Source of the DNA: Dyella sp. SG609
Lineage (GTDB): Bacteria > Pseudomonadota > Gammaproteobacteria > Xanthomonadales > Rhodanobacteraceae
Direction: 5' to 3'
Assembly (NCBI RefSeq): GCF_012275375.1
Contig: NZ_JAAZQJ010000001.1
Location: 558,001 to 622,000 of the forward strand
Length of the DNA stretch: 64,000 nucleotides
The position numbers and the translations under genes are program-made. The notes below the pieces were generated by a model. It did no database searches and was not told the origin of the DNA. It was given only the letters and a program-made list of their open reading frames with translations. Of this stretch, positions 63,883 through 64,000 are shown piece after piece. Within the stretch, counting starts at the first letter, position 1. Each line of letters begins with the position of its first letter.

Positions 63883-64000
63883 ATGGACGCAGCGCTGTTT
63901 TCCCCCTATCTCGACCGCTGGCGACTTTCCCACGACGGCACGGCCATCGTTACCCCGCGTGCCCGCCTTTTGCCGGTTCGCCGCGATGGCCAGCCCTTGA
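63883..64000 (+). CDS. aminoglycoside phosphotransferase-like protein, N-terminus only
   Basis: An ATG at 63883 opens 39 codons to the window edge: MDAALFSPYLDRWRLSHDGT, then IVTPRARLLPVRRDGQPL. This resembles the N-terminus of APH(6)/streptomycin 6-kinase-type proteins (FxPYLxRWxLxxDG.PIxT..SxLLPVRxxGxPAMLKV). The nucleotide-binding and catalytic parts lie beyond the window, so the family call is tentative and resistance cannot be inferred. Upstream is the divergent tRNA-Ser gene. Confidence 0.55.
   Translation, partial: MDAALFSPYLDRWRLSHDGTAIVTPRARLLPVRRDGQPL

Overview
The window is about 64 kb of GC-rich, gene-dense chromosome with strongly C/G-ending codons. The housekeeping run aat, trxB, ftsK, lolA, rarA, serS, the large number of short dispersed hairpin repeats, and accessory genes such as a sedolisin with a PKD domain and a MipA-type porin suggest a gammaproteobacterium of the Xanthomonadales, most likely Rhodanobacteraceae (Dyella, Luteibacter or Rhodanobacter type). 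This placement is inferred from gene content only. No integrase, transposase, phage gene or CRISPR array was seen.

Layout. 1-6 kb: truncated exported protein, GH51 arabinofuranosidase, a PmrAB/QseBC-like two-component pair with a candidate binding box, an orphan 2Fe-2S subunit and a MipA porin. 6-10 kb: tag, a MarR-GNAT fusion, a coupled DUF2239/GIY-YIG pair, a degenerate dehydroquinase-like protein and Ohr. 10-17.5 kb: a redox/stress island with two NmrA-like paralogues, LysR, TMEM175-type channel, carboxymuconolactone decarboxylase-like protein, exported cupin, an ECF41-type sigma factor and a DyP peroxidase. 17.6-22.6 kb: secreted histidine phosphatase, PI-specific phospholipase C and a PNGase A-like amidase. 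22.6-32.4 kb: an eight-gene operon for oxidative 3-keto-glycoside breakdown, with a divergent LacI repressor and two matching operators. 32.6-36.6 kb: a four-gene operon DUF3348-DUF802-OmpA-DUF2894 whose membrane proteins look like a MotA/MotB-type ion-driven motor. 37-40.7 kb: two small genes, an AT-rich leader and a secreted S53 peptidase. 40.7-44.6 kb: MerR and copper P-type ATPase from an apparently leaderless MerR promoter, then an FNR-type regulator. 44.8-49.6 kb: ispG, a methyltransferase, an HD-GYP protein, a GlxA-type regulator and an isochorismatase-like hydrolase. 49.7-63.4 kb: core genes aat, trxB, ftsK, lolA, rarA, serS with companions, and an S41 peptidase. 63.5-64 kb: tRNA-Ser(UGA) whose 3' half lies inside a long perfect fold-back, then the start of an aminoglycoside phosphotransferase-like gene.

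How it fits together. The secreted enzymes (GH51, PNGase A, PI-PLC, histidine phosphatase, S53 peptidase, keto-glycoside operon) point to a soil or plant-associated scavenger of glycosides, glycoproteins and phosphoinositides. Three families of short inverted repeats sit at the 3' ends of genes, and several genes take their stop codons from them. The best candidate for an undescribed system is the DUF3348-DUF802-OmpA-DUF2894 operon at 32.6-36.6 kb.
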